Part shown: positions 54,491 through 63,026 of the stretch, piece after piece | Layout of the letters: every line of letters starts with the position of its first letter | How positions within the stretch are numbered: position 1 is the first letter of the stretch | Assembly: GCA_020442385.1 (NCBI GenBank) | Contig: JAGRKE010000015.1 | Location: 248,001 to 312,000, forward strand | Length of the DNA: 64,000 nt | DNA from: Alphaproteobacteria bacterium | GTDB lineage: Bacteria > Pseudomonadota > Alphaproteobacteria > Micavibrionales > Micavibrionaceae | Direction of reading: 5' to 3' | Notes under the pieces: model-generated | The model's input: the letters and a program-made list of their open reading frames with translations, nothing else | The model's database searches: none | What the model was told of the DNA's origin: nothing | Position numbers and translations under genes: made by a program

Positions 54491-55450
54491 ATGAGTAAAG
54501 TAGAGCAAACGACTTTAGGGGATGTACTGAGCGATTTATGGACGGCGCGTATATGGATGGGCTGCGCCGCAGCGGTTGGATTTCTGGTTGCGAATGTTTT
54601 TTTGTTTTCGGCCACGCCTTATTATAAGTCGCATATGATTGTCTCTCCGGCCAATCCGATGAATGGCGCGGAGTCCTCTTCGTTGCTGGCCGATGAGAAT
54701 TTATTTGCGCTGCGCTATTTAATGCAGCGCGTCGGGGCGGGCAGCTCTTCTGATTTTCTGCGCTTTGAGAGCACCTATGACGGCGCACGCGTGGCGGATG
54801 TTCTGCTGCGCGATCCGAAAATTCGCGCCGGGCTGTCCGCGGATCAACGCTTTGCCTTTTCCAATGCCAAAGAGCGCTGGAGCGCGGGCGAGCTCTCGGA
54901 CTATATCCATGACCGTGTGAAGCTGGAGAGTGTCGGGACAAGCAATTTGCGCCGTTTGGTCTATTCGCATCCGCGCGCCGACTTTGCCGATTATTTTCTG
55001 ACCGCGCTGCATCAGACAACGGATGATCTAATCCGCCAAACCACTCGCAAAGAGGCCGGGCAGCGCATTGCGCATCTGCGCGCGTCTGTGCGTGATACCA
55101 ATAACCCCGATCACCGCCGCGCTTTGACATCGTTGTTGATGGAGCAGGAGCGCCTGTTGATGCTGGCGTCGGTTGAAACGCCCTATGCGGCTTCTGTAGT
55201 GGAACCTGCGGCGGCCGATGTGAAGGTCGCGTGGCCGTCCGTGCCGCTGAGCTATAGCGGGTTTATCGCGGTCTTTGCGCTGATTGGATTTGCGGCGCAT
55301 GGCGCGTTTGCGAATAAAGCCCCTGCGGCGCGTCCAGCCGCGCGTGCGGCCCGCCGTCCGATCTCTGCCAAGCGCTGGTTTAAGGCCAAGGGTGATAACA
55401 CCAACCGGCCCTTAACGCTGGCCGCCGAAGATAAGCGCGATGTTGCCTGA
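54491..55450 (+). CDS. Wzz-like chain-length regulator without kinase domain
   Basis: The 319-residue protein has an N-terminal membrane helix (MGCAAAVGFLVANVFLFSATPYYKSHMIVSP), a periplasmic alpha/beta region with a helical part (RKEAGQRIAHLRASVRDTNNPDHRRALTSLL), and a C-terminal membrane helix (YSGFIAVFALIGFAAHGAF) preceded by the proline-containing KVAWPSVPLS. This is the Wzz/PCP plan. The tail after the second helix is short and basic, with no tyrosine-kinase domain. It sets polysaccharide chain length with the Wzy-like protein. It overlaps the next gene by 11 bases. Confidence 0.78.
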   Translation: MSKVEQTTLGDVLSDLWTARIWMGCAAAVGFLVANVFLFSATPYYKSHMIVSPANPMNGAESSSLLADENLFALRYLMQRVGAGSSSDFLRFESTYDGARVADVLLRDPKIRAGLSADQRFAFSNAKERWSAGELSDYIHDRVKLESVGTSNLRRLVYSHPRADFADYFLTALHQTTDDLIRQTTRKEAGQRIAHLRASVRDTNNPDHRRALTSLLMEQERLLMLASVETPYAASVVEPAAADVKVAWPSVPLSYSGFIAVFALIGFAAHGAFANKAPAARPAARAARRPISAKRWFKAKGDNTNRPLTLAAEDKRDVA

Positions 55451-56240
55451 TTTGGGGAAAATTCCCTTAAGCGTTCTTGTTGCCACGAAAAATGAAGCGC
55501 CGCGCATTGCGCGCTGTCTTGAAGCGCTCAAAGACTTTGCTGAAATTGTTGTGATTGATTCCGCCAGCACAGACGGCACGGCGGAGATTGCCGCCGCCAA
55601 CGGTGCGCGGGTAGTGAATTTTGAATGGGCGGGGAGCTATCCGAAAAAGCGGCAATGGTGCCTTGATATATTGGACCTTGCGCATGATTGGGTGTTCTTC
55701 GTCGATGCGGACGAGGTTGTGACATCGGCGTTGGTTGAGGAATTGCGGGATATGGATTTTGCAGCCGCCGGATATTTTGTGCGCGGCCAATATGTGTTTC
55801 GCGGGCGGGTTTTGAAGCACGGATTAAAAAATAACAAGCTGGCGCTGTTTGATCGCAGGCGCATCGAATTCCCTGTGGTTGATGATCTGGATATAGAAGG
55901 CATGGGCGAGATTGAAGGCCATTACCAGCCGGTTTTAAAGGCGGGGCATGAGCGCGAGGAGATTGGCCAGATTGAAGCGCCGCTGTTGCATTATGCTTAT
56001 GAGGATGAACAGGGCTGGCGGGCGCGCCATGCGCGCTATGCGCGCTGGGAGATTGAGATGGATAAGCGCAATGCGTGGCCCGGCGATGCGCGGCTTTCCA
56101 AGCGCCTCTTTAAGGCTTTGCCGTTTCGCTGGGGCGTGGCGTTCCTGCATTCCTATTTCTTAAAAGGCGGAGTTTTGGACGGGCGCGCAGGATTGGATTT
56201 TGCCCGCAGTCGCGCGTCTTATTACCGCATGATCCGATAA
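55440..56240 (+). CDS. GT2-family glycosyltransferase (WaaE/KdtX-like)
   Basis: The 266-residue GT-A enzyme starts IPLSVLVATKNEAPRIARCLEALKDF, with DSASTDGTAEIAA and the metal-binding FVDADEVVT (a DxD). The later WAGSYPKKRQWCLDILDLAHDW and ALPFRWGVAFLHSYFLKGGVLDG resemble WaaE-type LPS core or capsule glucosyltransferases. It acts on the cytoplasmic face. It ends convergently with the next GT2 gene, overlapping by 19 bases. Confidence 0.9.
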   Translation: MLPDLGKIPLSVLVATKNEAPRIARCLEALKDFAEIVVIDSASTDGTAEIAAANGARVVNFEWAGSYPKKRQWCLDILDLAHDWVFFVDADEVVTSALVEELRDMDFAAAGYFVRGQYVFRGRVLKHGLKNNKLALFDRRRIEFPVVDDLDIEGMGEIEGHYQPVLKAGHEREEIGQIEAPLLHYAYEDEQGWRARHARYARWEIEMDKRNAWPGDARLSKRLFKALPFRWGVAFLHSYFLKGGVLDGRAGLDFARSRASYYRMIR

Positions 56241-56974
56241 AGCGCAGGAATGCGGGTTTTCAATATATGAGCAGCGCTTTGGCGCATATATATAAGTGCG
56301 CGCGAGAGCGTGGAGGTGAGGCCGAGAGTGCGGCGGATAGCGGCCTCTTCCTGTCTTGCGGCTTTAGCCTGTTGTTGTGACAGACCGCCGCTTTCGAAAA
56401 TGCAGATCGGGAACGGGCAGTAAAGCGCCTCAGGCTTGGTCAGCAAAAACCGCGCGGTGAAATCATAATCGGCAGCAATTTTGTAGCCCGTGTCATAGCG
56501 CAAATTTTGCAACGCTGCGCGATCATAGAGCATGGCCTGATGATGAGTAATCATGCCCTTGTTTATGTGTGAATGATTGCGCGCATGTTTAAGATGCGGT
56601 CCTTCCTGCGCATCGCCGTAGACAAAACCGGGCTTGCGCGCCCCGATAAAATCAGTGATGGCTTGCAGTGTGTCCGGCGCGGCCAATTCATCCCCCGCAT
56701 TGAGAAACAGCAAATAGTGCCCGCGCGCCTTTTCAATGCCCTTGTTCATCGCATCGTAAAGTCCGTAATCGGGTTCAGAGATAAAGCGCGCTGACATGCT
56801 TTCGAGCCATTCTTGAGTGCCGTCGCTCGATGCGCCATCAATGACAATCCATTCATAATTTTTGCTGGTTTGCGCGGCGATTGAGCACTGTGTTTTTTGC
56901 AGGCCCGCCCGCGCATTCAGCGTCACGGTGATAAGGCTAAAGAGCGGCGGAGGATTAGTTGCTGTCGCGCACAT
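56222..56974 (-). CDS. GT2-family glycosyltransferase (WcaA-like)
   Basis: About 250 residues. The GT-A domain begins LFSLITVTLNARAGLQKTQCSI, with VIDGASSDGTQEWL and the DxD-type NAGDELAAPDT. HQAMLYDRAALQNLRYDTGYKIAADYDF is the acceptor-site region typical of colanic-acid type enzymes. It is coupled to the Wza-like gene, whose stop it overlaps by about 20 bases. It faces the rest of the polysaccharide genes, so the locus has two convergent arms. Confidence 0.88.
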   Translation of the reverse strand: MCATATNPPPLFSLITVTLNARAGLQKTQCSIAAQTSKNYEWIVIDGASSDGTQEWLESMSARFISEPDYGLYDAMNKGIEKARGHYLLFLNAGDELAAPDTLQAITDFIGARKPGFVYGDAQEGPHLKHARNHSHINKGMITHHQAMLYDRAALQNLRYDTGYKIAADYDFTARFLLTKPEALYCPFPICIFESGGLSQQQAKAARQEEAAIRRTLGLTSTLSRALIYMRQSAAHILKTRIPALYRIMR

Positions 56975-59540
56975 CGTCAATAAAGATTGCGGTGATGGCC
57001 AGATTGCTCAAAATCTGGCTGATATCTTTTGCGCTTTGGATGAAATCAAATGGCTCAGGGTCGCGCGGCACAACAATGGTTGATCCGGGCGGGATGAAGG
57101 CCGCGCTGTGGTTCCAGTTGCTGACGCGCAGCGGCTGCGCGCTGCCGTCAGGATACAGCACGAAGCTGCGGTTTTTATCAGCGTGGAAGGAAAATCCGCC
57201 TGCCTCGTAGATATAATCAATCGGGTCTTTATGTTCGCGGAATTGCAAAGAGGCGGGAGAGAGAACCTCGCCGCGTACCCGCACATTGAGCGAGCGTTTC
57301 GGGATATAGATGCGATCGCCTGCTTCAAGCAGCGCATCAAGTTCGGGTTGAGTTTTGAGCTTGGCCAGATCAGCCTCAACCGTGATGCGGCCAATGCCTT
57401 GTGCCTTTTCAAGTTCGCCGGCCAGCGCGCGGGCCTCGGCAATTTTTCCGGCATTTAAATCTTTATCATCAACTTCGAGCGCAGCAGCGATGGCGCCTTT
57501 AATCTCACGGGCCTGCGAGCGGAAGCGCAATTCTTCGGCTTTGCGCTCGCTTTCGCGGCTGAAGATTGCGCCTTCAGGGTAGGCTTGCTGCGTGAAGCCG
57601 CCGGCGCGCTCCAGCAGGTTGGAGAGTTTATCACCGGGCAGCAAGTCATAGCGCCCCGGATTGGAAACCTCACCGATAATCAGCACGCTTTTATCTTCAA
57701 TCTTTTTGAATTTCTGATTTACGCGCACCGCATCGCCGGGGCCGATCATAATATCTTGCGGGTTGTCGTCGTGGAAATTGACGCGCGTGCGGTGCGTGCC
57801 CGTGCCGTTCATATCGGATGTGATTTCGATATTGGCGGTGTTGGCCTCAAGCGTTAAGCCGCCCGCAGCCGCGATCAGGTTTTCAAGCGAGGTGTCTTGC
57901 GCGACCGGGTAGGGGCCGGGATTGCGCACCGCGCCGCGCACAAAGGCCGAGCGCTCCCGCAGGAAGGAGGCCATGGCCTTGTCGATATTGTCGCTGTCCT
58001 TGTCTGCGTCAAAGCGCGCGCTCTGCGCGCCCATATCTTCGGGCGGCGTGCGTGAACCTTGCTCGGTCTCCTCGCCGGTTGCCGGATCGCGCAGCCCTTC
58101 GATCTGGGCTTTGGAGAAGAGGTGGATTGTATCACCATCTGACAGCTTCATATCGAACGCGCCTTTTAAGACGAGGCGCAGCGGATAGCTGATGAATTTA
58201 TGGGTGAGTTGCTCCCCGTCCCAACGCTCAATCGCACCGATCAGCGGATAGATGTCATCGCCCAGAATATCTTCGGACGACAGCAGCGCCGAAAGGGTCG
58301 GATTTTCGTCTAAGGCGTGCAGACCGGGGCGGCGCGTATGGCCGACCATTTCAATCATTCCGGCGCGTTTCTCGCTACCTTTTGAAACCATCAAGATTGC
58401 GCCGTCGCCAAAGGCGGGTTTGAAGGCGTCGTGAACTTCATTCACCGTTTCCGATCCGTGTTCGGTGACGGCCAGTTTTAAATGGCGGTTCTTCCCCGGC
58501 GCGAGAACGCCACCACCCAGCTCCAGCATTTCATTGAGCGAAAGCTTCTCACTGCGCATACCGGGTTTGGCGTGCATGCCATTCAACTCCGGTAAAATCT
58601 CGTAAATGCCGGGGCGTTTGACCTCGCCCGCCACGGCCACAGTCGGGCCGATGGACGGGATAAGAATGCGGTCGCCATCGCGCAGGGCCAGATCCATATT
58701 CGTATTGCCATGCATCAGCAGGCCGTAAATATCGATGATCGTGCTGCGCCCGTCGCGCACCAGTTTGATCTGGCGCAGCGAGCCGTCTTTTTGTACCCCG
58801 CCTGCCTGCATCAACGCATCCAGAACGGTGTGGAAGACGGTGAGGGTTTTCTTGCCCGGACGTTTGACGTGGCCGATCACCAGCACGCCGATCTGGCGGA
58901 CGCTGGAGAGGGACACGAAGGCCTCGGTGTTATACAGGCTGTCGGCGGCGGACTGGATAGACAGGCGCACTTGCCCGATGCTGCGGCCAGCGGCAGGGAT
59001 GGGCGGAAAATCCTGTATCAGCAACAAGCCCTGATCATTGACGGTGTAGAGATTGCGGTCATTGCGCTGGCCGGTGAACATCACCTCCAGCTCATCGCCG
59101 CTGCCGAGGATGAAATCATCCTGCACCGCGCCGGACGGGGTGTTGGGCTGCTCACCCAGCAGGCTGATTTGGCGCTGCGTGTCGAGAGAGGGTACGCCAA
59201 ACAAATCGTAGCCGAATTGATCAAGATGATCGACAATGCGCGTTGAATACATTTCCTCAAGTGTGGAGAGGTCGGACTTTATTTCGCGTTCTGCAAAAGC
59301 CTGTCCGTATCTTTGCGGTTCGGGCGCGGAGTCTTCGTCTTGTTCGCGAATAGATTTGATGTAGCGCTCTTCCGCCGCCGGGCCGCGCACAGGTTCGCTA
59401 AATTCATTTTGAAATCGCGTTGGTTGATATTGAGCGCCGACCGTTGTGAAGCGCTCCATAACGCTTTGCGCCCGCGCATCCAAAGCGCCGGCCACACAGA
59501 AAAAGGCGGTGATAAGTAGAACGAGCGTTCTGACTGACAT
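56955..59540 (-). CDS. Large Wza-like polysaccharide export protein with several SLBB domains
   Basis: The 861-residue protein has a signal peptide (MSVRTLVLLITAFFCVAGALDARA) without a lipobox. The Poly_export domain starts near residue 145 (DFILGSGDELEVMFTG). At least four SLBB-type segments follow: VLVIGHVKRPGKKTLTVFHT, VAVAGEVKRPGIYEILPEL, VRGAVRNPGPYPVAQ and VLIIGEVSNPGRYDLLPGD, plus VRVRGEVLSPASLQF near the end. E. coli Wza has about 380 residues and is a lipoprotein, so this form is more than twice as long. It should form or line the outer-membrane channel for the polysaccharide made by the neighbouring genes. Confidence 0.9.
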   Translation of the reverse strand: MSVRTLVLLITAFFCVAGALDARAQSVMERFTTVGAQYQPTRFQNEFSEPVRGPAAEERYIKSIREQDEDSAPEPQRYGQAFAEREIKSDLSTLEEMYSTRIVDHLDQFGYDLFGVPSLDTQRQISLLGEQPNTPSGAVQDDFILGSGDELEVMFTGQRNDRNLYTVNDQGLLLIQDFPPIPAAGRSIGQVRLSIQSAADSLYNTEAFVSLSSVRQIGVLVIGHVKRPGKKTLTVFHTVLDALMQAGGVQKDGSLRQIKLVRDGRSTIIDIYGLLMHGNTNMDLALRDGDRILIPSIGPTVAVAGEVKRPGIYEILPELNGMHAKPGMRSEKLSLNEMLELGGGVLAPGKNRHLKLAVTEHGSETVNEVHDAFKPAFGDGAILMVSKGSEKRAGMIEMVGHTRRPGLHALDENPTLSALLSSEDILGDDIYPLIGAIERWDGEQLTHKFISYPLRLVLKGAFDMKLSDGDTIHLFSKAQIEGLRDPATGEETEQGSRTPPEDMGAQSARFDADKDSDNIDKAMASFLRERSAFVRGAVRNPGPYPVAQDTSLENLIAAAGGLTLEANTANIEITSDMNGTGTHRTRVNFHDDNPQDIMIGPGDAVRVNQKFKKIEDKSVLIIGEVSNPGRYDLLPGDKLSNLLERAGGFTQQAYPEGAIFSRESERKAEELRFRSQAREIKGAIAAALEVDDKDLNAGKIAEARALAGELEKAQGIGRITVEADLAKLKTQPELDALLEAGDRIYIPKRSLNVRVRGEVLSPASLQFREHKDPIDYIYEAGGFSFHADKNRSFVLYPDGSAQPLRVSNWNHSAAFIPPGSTIVVPRDPEPFDFIQSAKDISQILSNLAITAIFIDDVRDSN

Positions 59541-59662
59541 GGTTTAAAGCCTTAGAATAAAGACTAACGACCTGAAAATTATAGAATTATTCGCGCTAAG
59601 AGTGAATACATCCGCATCCGTCTATCCACGGTTTTCTTGTGGTCTTTGCGGGAGGATTCGCA

Positions 59663-59884
59663 TTATGGGGATATGTCGGGTGTTTGAACCGCTATTGTAT
59701 CGGAGCTTTGCAGATTGTGTTCGTCTGTGAACTGCTCAGTATTGTTGAAATCCAGGAGTTCAAATTCTTCTAGAAGATCATCATCCTCTTTTTTCATTTG
59801 ATGGGTCATAAGGCCGATAAACGCTACGCAGGCAATGGCTGTAAGGGCATAGTATCTTTTTTTAGGACGCGGCATGAGGGGCAC
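59663..59884 (-). CDS. Small single-pass membrane protein
   Basis: A 73-residue frame with a basic start (MPRPKKRYY), one membrane helix (ALTAIACVAFIGLMTHQM) and an acidic tail (KKEDDDLLEEFELLDFNNTEQF). It is not recognised. The plan (positive-inside then helix) suggests an inner-membrane protein with a periplasmic tail. It could start at the ATG coding MPRPKK, three codons in. Support is modest because the gene is short and isolated. Confidence 0.45.
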   Translation of the reverse strand: MPLMPRPKKRYYALTAIACVAFIGLMTHQMKKEDDDLLEEFELLDFNNTEQFTDEHNLQSSDTIAVQTPDISP

Positions 59885-60008
59885 CTTGTTTGTTTATGGC
59901 TGTAGTGTCATTAAACATAGTAAAATTTTTTATTTCAAATGTTTTTAAGAAATTGGAATAAAATTTCTGTGTTTGGTTTTGCGTGGCGGGCGGGCTATAT
60001 GTCTTTTT

Positions 60009-60437
60009 ATGAGTATCCATATGATCAAACTGGTGGTGGGGATCGACAGTCTGCACGAATATGCGCAGCTGATGGAGCGCTGGCTGATCGATTATGAGGG
60101 CGCGAAGGCCAACCCGGTTCATACCCGCCACAAACCCAAGCGCGAGGCGGAGTTGGTGCGCGATGGTTCAATCTACCGCGTGATTAAGAATGTGATTGTC
60201 TGCCGCCAGAAAATTATCGGGTTTGAACCGTTCGAACACCCGGTAAAGGGCAGTATGTGGATGGTGATGTGCGATCCTGAAATTATCGCCACGCGCCCAA
60301 TGGCCAAGCGCCCGTTTCAGGGCTGGCGCTATCTGGAGCCCGCAGCCGCGCCGCCCGATATTGGTGTCTATGATGCCGGTCAGGACCAACCGCCCGAAGA
60401 GATGCAGGGTGATCTCGCCGCCGCGGGGTTATTGTAG
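60009..60437 (+). CDS. DUF1489-family protein
   Basis: 142 residues from the ATG at 60009. The conserved features are IHMIKLVVGIDSLHEYAQLM, VHTRHKPKREAELVRDGSIYRVIKNVIVCRQKIIGFE and MVMCDPEIIATRPMAKRPFQGWRYL. This is the alphaproteobacterial DUF1489 family, of unknown function. The protein is soluble. An in-frame ATG 12 codons upstream lies outside the conserved region. Its last codons are part of a 16-bp direct repeat (60423-60438). Confidence 0.85.
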   Translation: MSIHMIKLVVGIDSLHEYAQLMERWLIDYEGAKANPVHTRHKPKREAELVRDGSIYRVIKNVIVCRQKIIGFEPFEHPVKGSMWMVMCDPEIIATRPMAKRPFQGWRYLEPAAAPPDIGVYDAGQDQPPEEMQGDLAAAGLL

Positions 60438-60438
60438 G
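60423..60438. repeat. 16-bp direct repeat, left copy
   Basis: GCGGGGTTATTGTAGG spans the DUF1489 stop codon and is repeated exactly at 61072-61087. Confidence 0.5.
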
Positions 60439-60443
60439 CCTGA

Positions 60444-60890
60444 TTAATAGTGCCTTACTGGTATTAGATCGGCTATGGTTTCTACATCGTTTGATGGCAT
60501 CTGATTTTGCTTTTTCACAGCAAACGGATTTTCAATCGGTTCGAGACCCAGCTTTGCGGCAATTTGATTGCGGATGTCGTATATTCTGGCGATATGATCA
60601 GGATTCATAGAGCCGAAGCCTGATCCTGAGCTATAAACACCTCTTTCGTTTATGTAAAAACCTTGCTCAAAATAATAACAATTCCGTCCATCGTCTTCAA
60701 ACAAAACATTACTGTCGCCTTGGAAAAAAGAGTAGGTTTTACCATCAATTTTAAATTTTTGATCGTCAGGATATTCAATTGTTTCAGTAGTGGTTGGGTT
60801 GTGGTTGATGTCTAGTACTTTGTCTCCACAGCTATTCAGTGTGAAGGTTGCTGTTAAAAGCATCGGAATAAGAAATTTTTTGGCGGTCAT
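60444..60890 (-). CDS. Small predicted lipoprotein of unknown function
   Basis: The 148-residue protein begins MTAKKFLIPMLLTATFTLNSC, with lipobox LNSC and Cys21. The mature part is polar (TETIEYPDDQKFKIDGKTYSFFQGDSN) and contains a further Cys in GRNCYYFEQG. No family recognised. The gene is more A+T-rich than its neighbours and lies between 16-bp direct repeats together with the repeat element at 60995-61050, which hints at insertion. Confidence 0.6.
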   Translation of the reverse strand: MTAKKFLIPMLLTATFTLNSCGDKVLDINHNPTTTETIEYPDDQKFKIDGKTYSFFQGDSNVLFEDDGRNCYYFEQGFYINERGVYSSGSGFGSMNPDHIARIYDIRNQIAAKLGLEPIENPFAVKKQNQMPSNDVETIADLIPVRHY

Positions 60891-60994
60891 TATCGCTCTC
60901 CATTTTTCATAGGGTGGCGAGACGATAGAAGTTTTTAAGAACTATGTCAATAAATATTATGTCATTATGGGGCAAAAAATCTATAAAATCGCCT

Positions 60995-61050
60995 TTCCTG
61001 CGAAAGCGGGAATCTGTTTGCAGCCCATAAGATCCCCGCTTGCGCGGGGA
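60995..61050. repeat. Paired intergenic palindromes (REP-like)
   Basis: TTCCTGC-GAAA-GCGGGAA (60995-61012) and TCCCCGC-TTGC-GCGGGGA (61033-61050) are two short hairpins of the kind scattered between genes in many proteobacteria. They lie downstream of the leftward transporter gene and could stabilise or end its message. Confidence 0.65.
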
Positions 61051-61071
61051 AAGCAGCGGGGTAAGGCCGCG

Positions 61072-61087
61072 GCGGGGTTATTGTAGG
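61072..61087. repeat. 16-bp direct repeat, right copy
   Basis: GCGGGGTTATTGTAGG, identical to 60423-60438; it overlaps the last codons of the transporter gene. Confidence 0.5.
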
Positions 61088-62724
61088 ATATCGAGTTTTT
61101 CCGCGTTCTTTTCTTCCGGGCGCAAGGTGGCGTAGGCCACGCGGGTGATGTAGCTGTTGATGCGGCGGTAATCACGAATAATGTCGAGGTGCAGGGAGCT
61201 GGTGGCCAGAGACTCTGATAAGCCCTCTTGTAAGCGCTTGAAATGTTGCAGCGAGGTGTCGTCCGCGGCGCGGCGGATAGATGTTTTCTCCTCGACCAGC
61301 TGCTCGGCAATGCTCTGATCGCCCGACATGAACAGGGCCTGCGCCAGATGCATATTTTTAACCACGCGCTCGTGAAAGCTTTTAATCTCTTCAAAGCCCT
61401 GCTTTGAGAAGGCTTCCTGTCTGCGGCGCTTCTTCTCGGCCAGATCCATCAGGCTCTTATCGATGATGTCGCCGATATGTTCCAGATTGGTGGAGAAGGT
61501 GAGAATCTGGATATAGCGGTCAGCCTCCTTCATATCGAGGCTTTCTTGCGACAGGCGGGTCATATAGAGCTTGATCGCGTCATAGAGCTGATCTATCTGG
61601 TTGTCGGATTCGCGGATATCCTCAATCAGGTCTTTATCATCGGTTTCGAACGCTTTGATGGTTTTTTGCAGCATTTCCTCCACCAGCTCGGCAATGCGCA
61701 GGGTCTCGCGCGCCGCACCGGCGAGCGCCAAAGGCGGGGTTTGCAGGGCGTGGCGCTCCAGAAACAGGGGGGCGTTCTTGTCGAATTTTGTCGGATCATC
61801 CTGCAACAAGCGGTCGAAAAGCCCCGCCATCGGGGTAATGAGGGGCAGGAAGACAATCGCCAGCACAACGTTAAAGGCGGTGTGCGCATGAATAATCAGG
61901 CGCGCCGTATCAAAGGGCAGAGTTTGCATATAGCTGATGATGTGCGGGAAGGCGAGCAGGGTCGCGATAATAATTGTAAAGCGCATCACCAAATTGGCCA
62001 GTGTGATCTGGTGCGCCTTCGCGCCGTCCTTAAAGGTTGTGGAGAGCGCAATCAGCGCGCCGCCCAGATTGGCCCCCAGCACAAGCAGGACGCCGAGCGG
62101 CAAATGGATCAGCCCGCCAGCGGCGAGCGAGGAGAATAGAAGTACGGAAGCTAGGCTGGAATGAATAATAAGGGTCAGCATCGCCGCGACCAGAATGGCA
62201 AACAGCGGGTCGGCCGATAAAGGCTCAAGGATCAGCGGCAGCAGATCGGAATGTTTGAGCGGCGCGGACGCTTCGCGGATTAAGGCCAGCGAGAGCAACA
62301 TCAGACCCAGCCCGATAAATATCCGCCCGACATGGCGGCGCAGACCTTTGCGCTCATTCGTCAGGTAAATAACAATACCTATTATAAGGAGCAGAGGGGA
62401 AACCCATGAGATATCGAGGCTGACCACCTGCGCGACCAGTGTGGTGGAAACATCCGCGCCGATGACAACCGCGATGGCGGCGCCGAGCGCGATGATGTTC
62501 TTCTTGGCGAAGGTAACGGTCAGCAGGGTGGTGGCGGTCGAGCTTTGCAGCAGAGCGGTGACGAACGCGCCCGAGGCAAAGGCCGAAAAACGGTTGCCCG
62601 TGCCCTTAGCAATAATGCGGCGCAGATTTTGGCCGAAGGCGCGCGTAAAGCCCTGGCCGACTATGCGGGTGGACCAAAGCAATAAACAAACCGCGCCGAT
62701 AATGTGAAGTAGAATAAGTGTAAT
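61078..62724 (-). CDS. Na+/phosphate cotransporter family protein with PhoU-like tail, ATT start
   Basis: About 548 residues. The membrane part carries the two inverted NptA/PNaS repeats (ALLQSSTATTLLTVTFAKKN with the QSSTAT motif, and IIHSSLASVLLFSSLAAGG). The C-terminal 220 residues are helical and PhoU-like (KTIKAFETDDKDLIEDIRESDNQIDQLYDAIKLY). It imports phosphate with sodium. The usual N-terminus, xxTLLxLLGxxxLLLWG, is matched by ITLILLHIIGAVCLLLWS only if translation begins at ATT 62722-62724. That codon is seven bases after a perfect AAGGAG, and no ATG, GTG or TTG exists at that place. Confidence 0.85.
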   Translation of the reverse strand: MTLILLHIIGAVCLLLWSTRIVGQGFTRAFGQNLRRIIAKGTGNRFSAFASGAFVTALLQSSTATTLLTVTFAKKNIIALGAAIAVVIGADVSTTLVAQVVSLDISWVSPLLLIIGIVIYLTNERKGLRRHVGRIFIGLGLMLLSLALIREASAPLKHSDLLPLILEPLSADPLFAILVAAMLTLIIHSSLASVLLFSSLAAGGLIHLPLGVLLVLGANLGGALIALSTTFKDGAKAHQITLANLVMRFTIIIATLLAFPHIISYMQTLPFDTARLIIHAHTAFNVVLAIVFLPLITPMAGLFDRLLQDDPTKFDKNAPLFLERHALQTPPLALAGAARETLRIAELVEEMLQKTIKAFETDDKDLIEDIRESDNQIDQLYDAIKLYMTRLSQESLDMKEADRYIQILTFSTNLEHIGDIIDKSLMDLAEKKRRRQEAFSKQGFEEIKSFHERVVKNMHLAQALFMSGDQSIAEQLVEEKTSIRRAADDTSLQHFKRLQEGLSESLATSSLHLDIIRDYRRINSYITRVAYATLRPEEKNAEKLDILQ

Positions 62725-62731
62725 GGGTGTG

Positions 62732-62737
62732 CTCCTT
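62732..62737 (-). promoter_or_regulatory. Ribosome-binding site that points to an ATT start
   Basis: On the minus strand AAGGAG lies seven bases before ATT. The next in-frame alternatives are a TTG 14 codons inside the first membrane helix and a stop upstream. Confidence 0.65.
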
Positions 62738-62877
62738 ATATATAGGGAGAAAACTACATTATATCATTTTTTTGCCTTATGTAAGTAAAAGCAATGGTTT
62801 ATACGATATTTTGAGAGGGTGTGGACTGCGCTGTGCGGGTGTTTGGAAATTTTTTTGAAAAAAGATGAAAAAAAAGT

Positions 62878-62906
62878 TTGACGGGGGGGACTCATCTCGG
62901 TATATA
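62878..62906 (+). promoter_or_regulatory. rrn promoter, distal
   Basis: TTGACG (62878-62883) and TATATA (62901-62906) are 17 bases apart. An A/T tract resembling an UP element (62850-62877) precedes them. Confidence 0.65.
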
Positions 62907-62996
62907 TCCGCACACACATCGCGGAGCACCCGCAAAAAGCGGGAAATGCAGGCGGTGTGTTTGAGTGTTTGAAGTTAAATTTTTTCAAATACTTAA

Positions 62997-63026
62997 TTGA
63001 CAAAAAAGGGTGTATCAGAATATAGT
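62997..63026 (+). promoter_or_regulatory. rrn promoter, proximal
   Basis: TTGACA (62997-63002) and TATAGT (63021-63026) are 18 bases apart, preceded by an A/T-rich tract with TTTTTTCAAAT. Confidence 0.7.

Noticed and set aside
54045..55130. A 361-codon open frame antisense to the GT4 and Wzz-like genes
   Set aside because: It is wholly opposite two well-supported genes; its protein is Arg/Ser/Pro-rich without family features, as expected for the complement of G+C-rich coding sequence.
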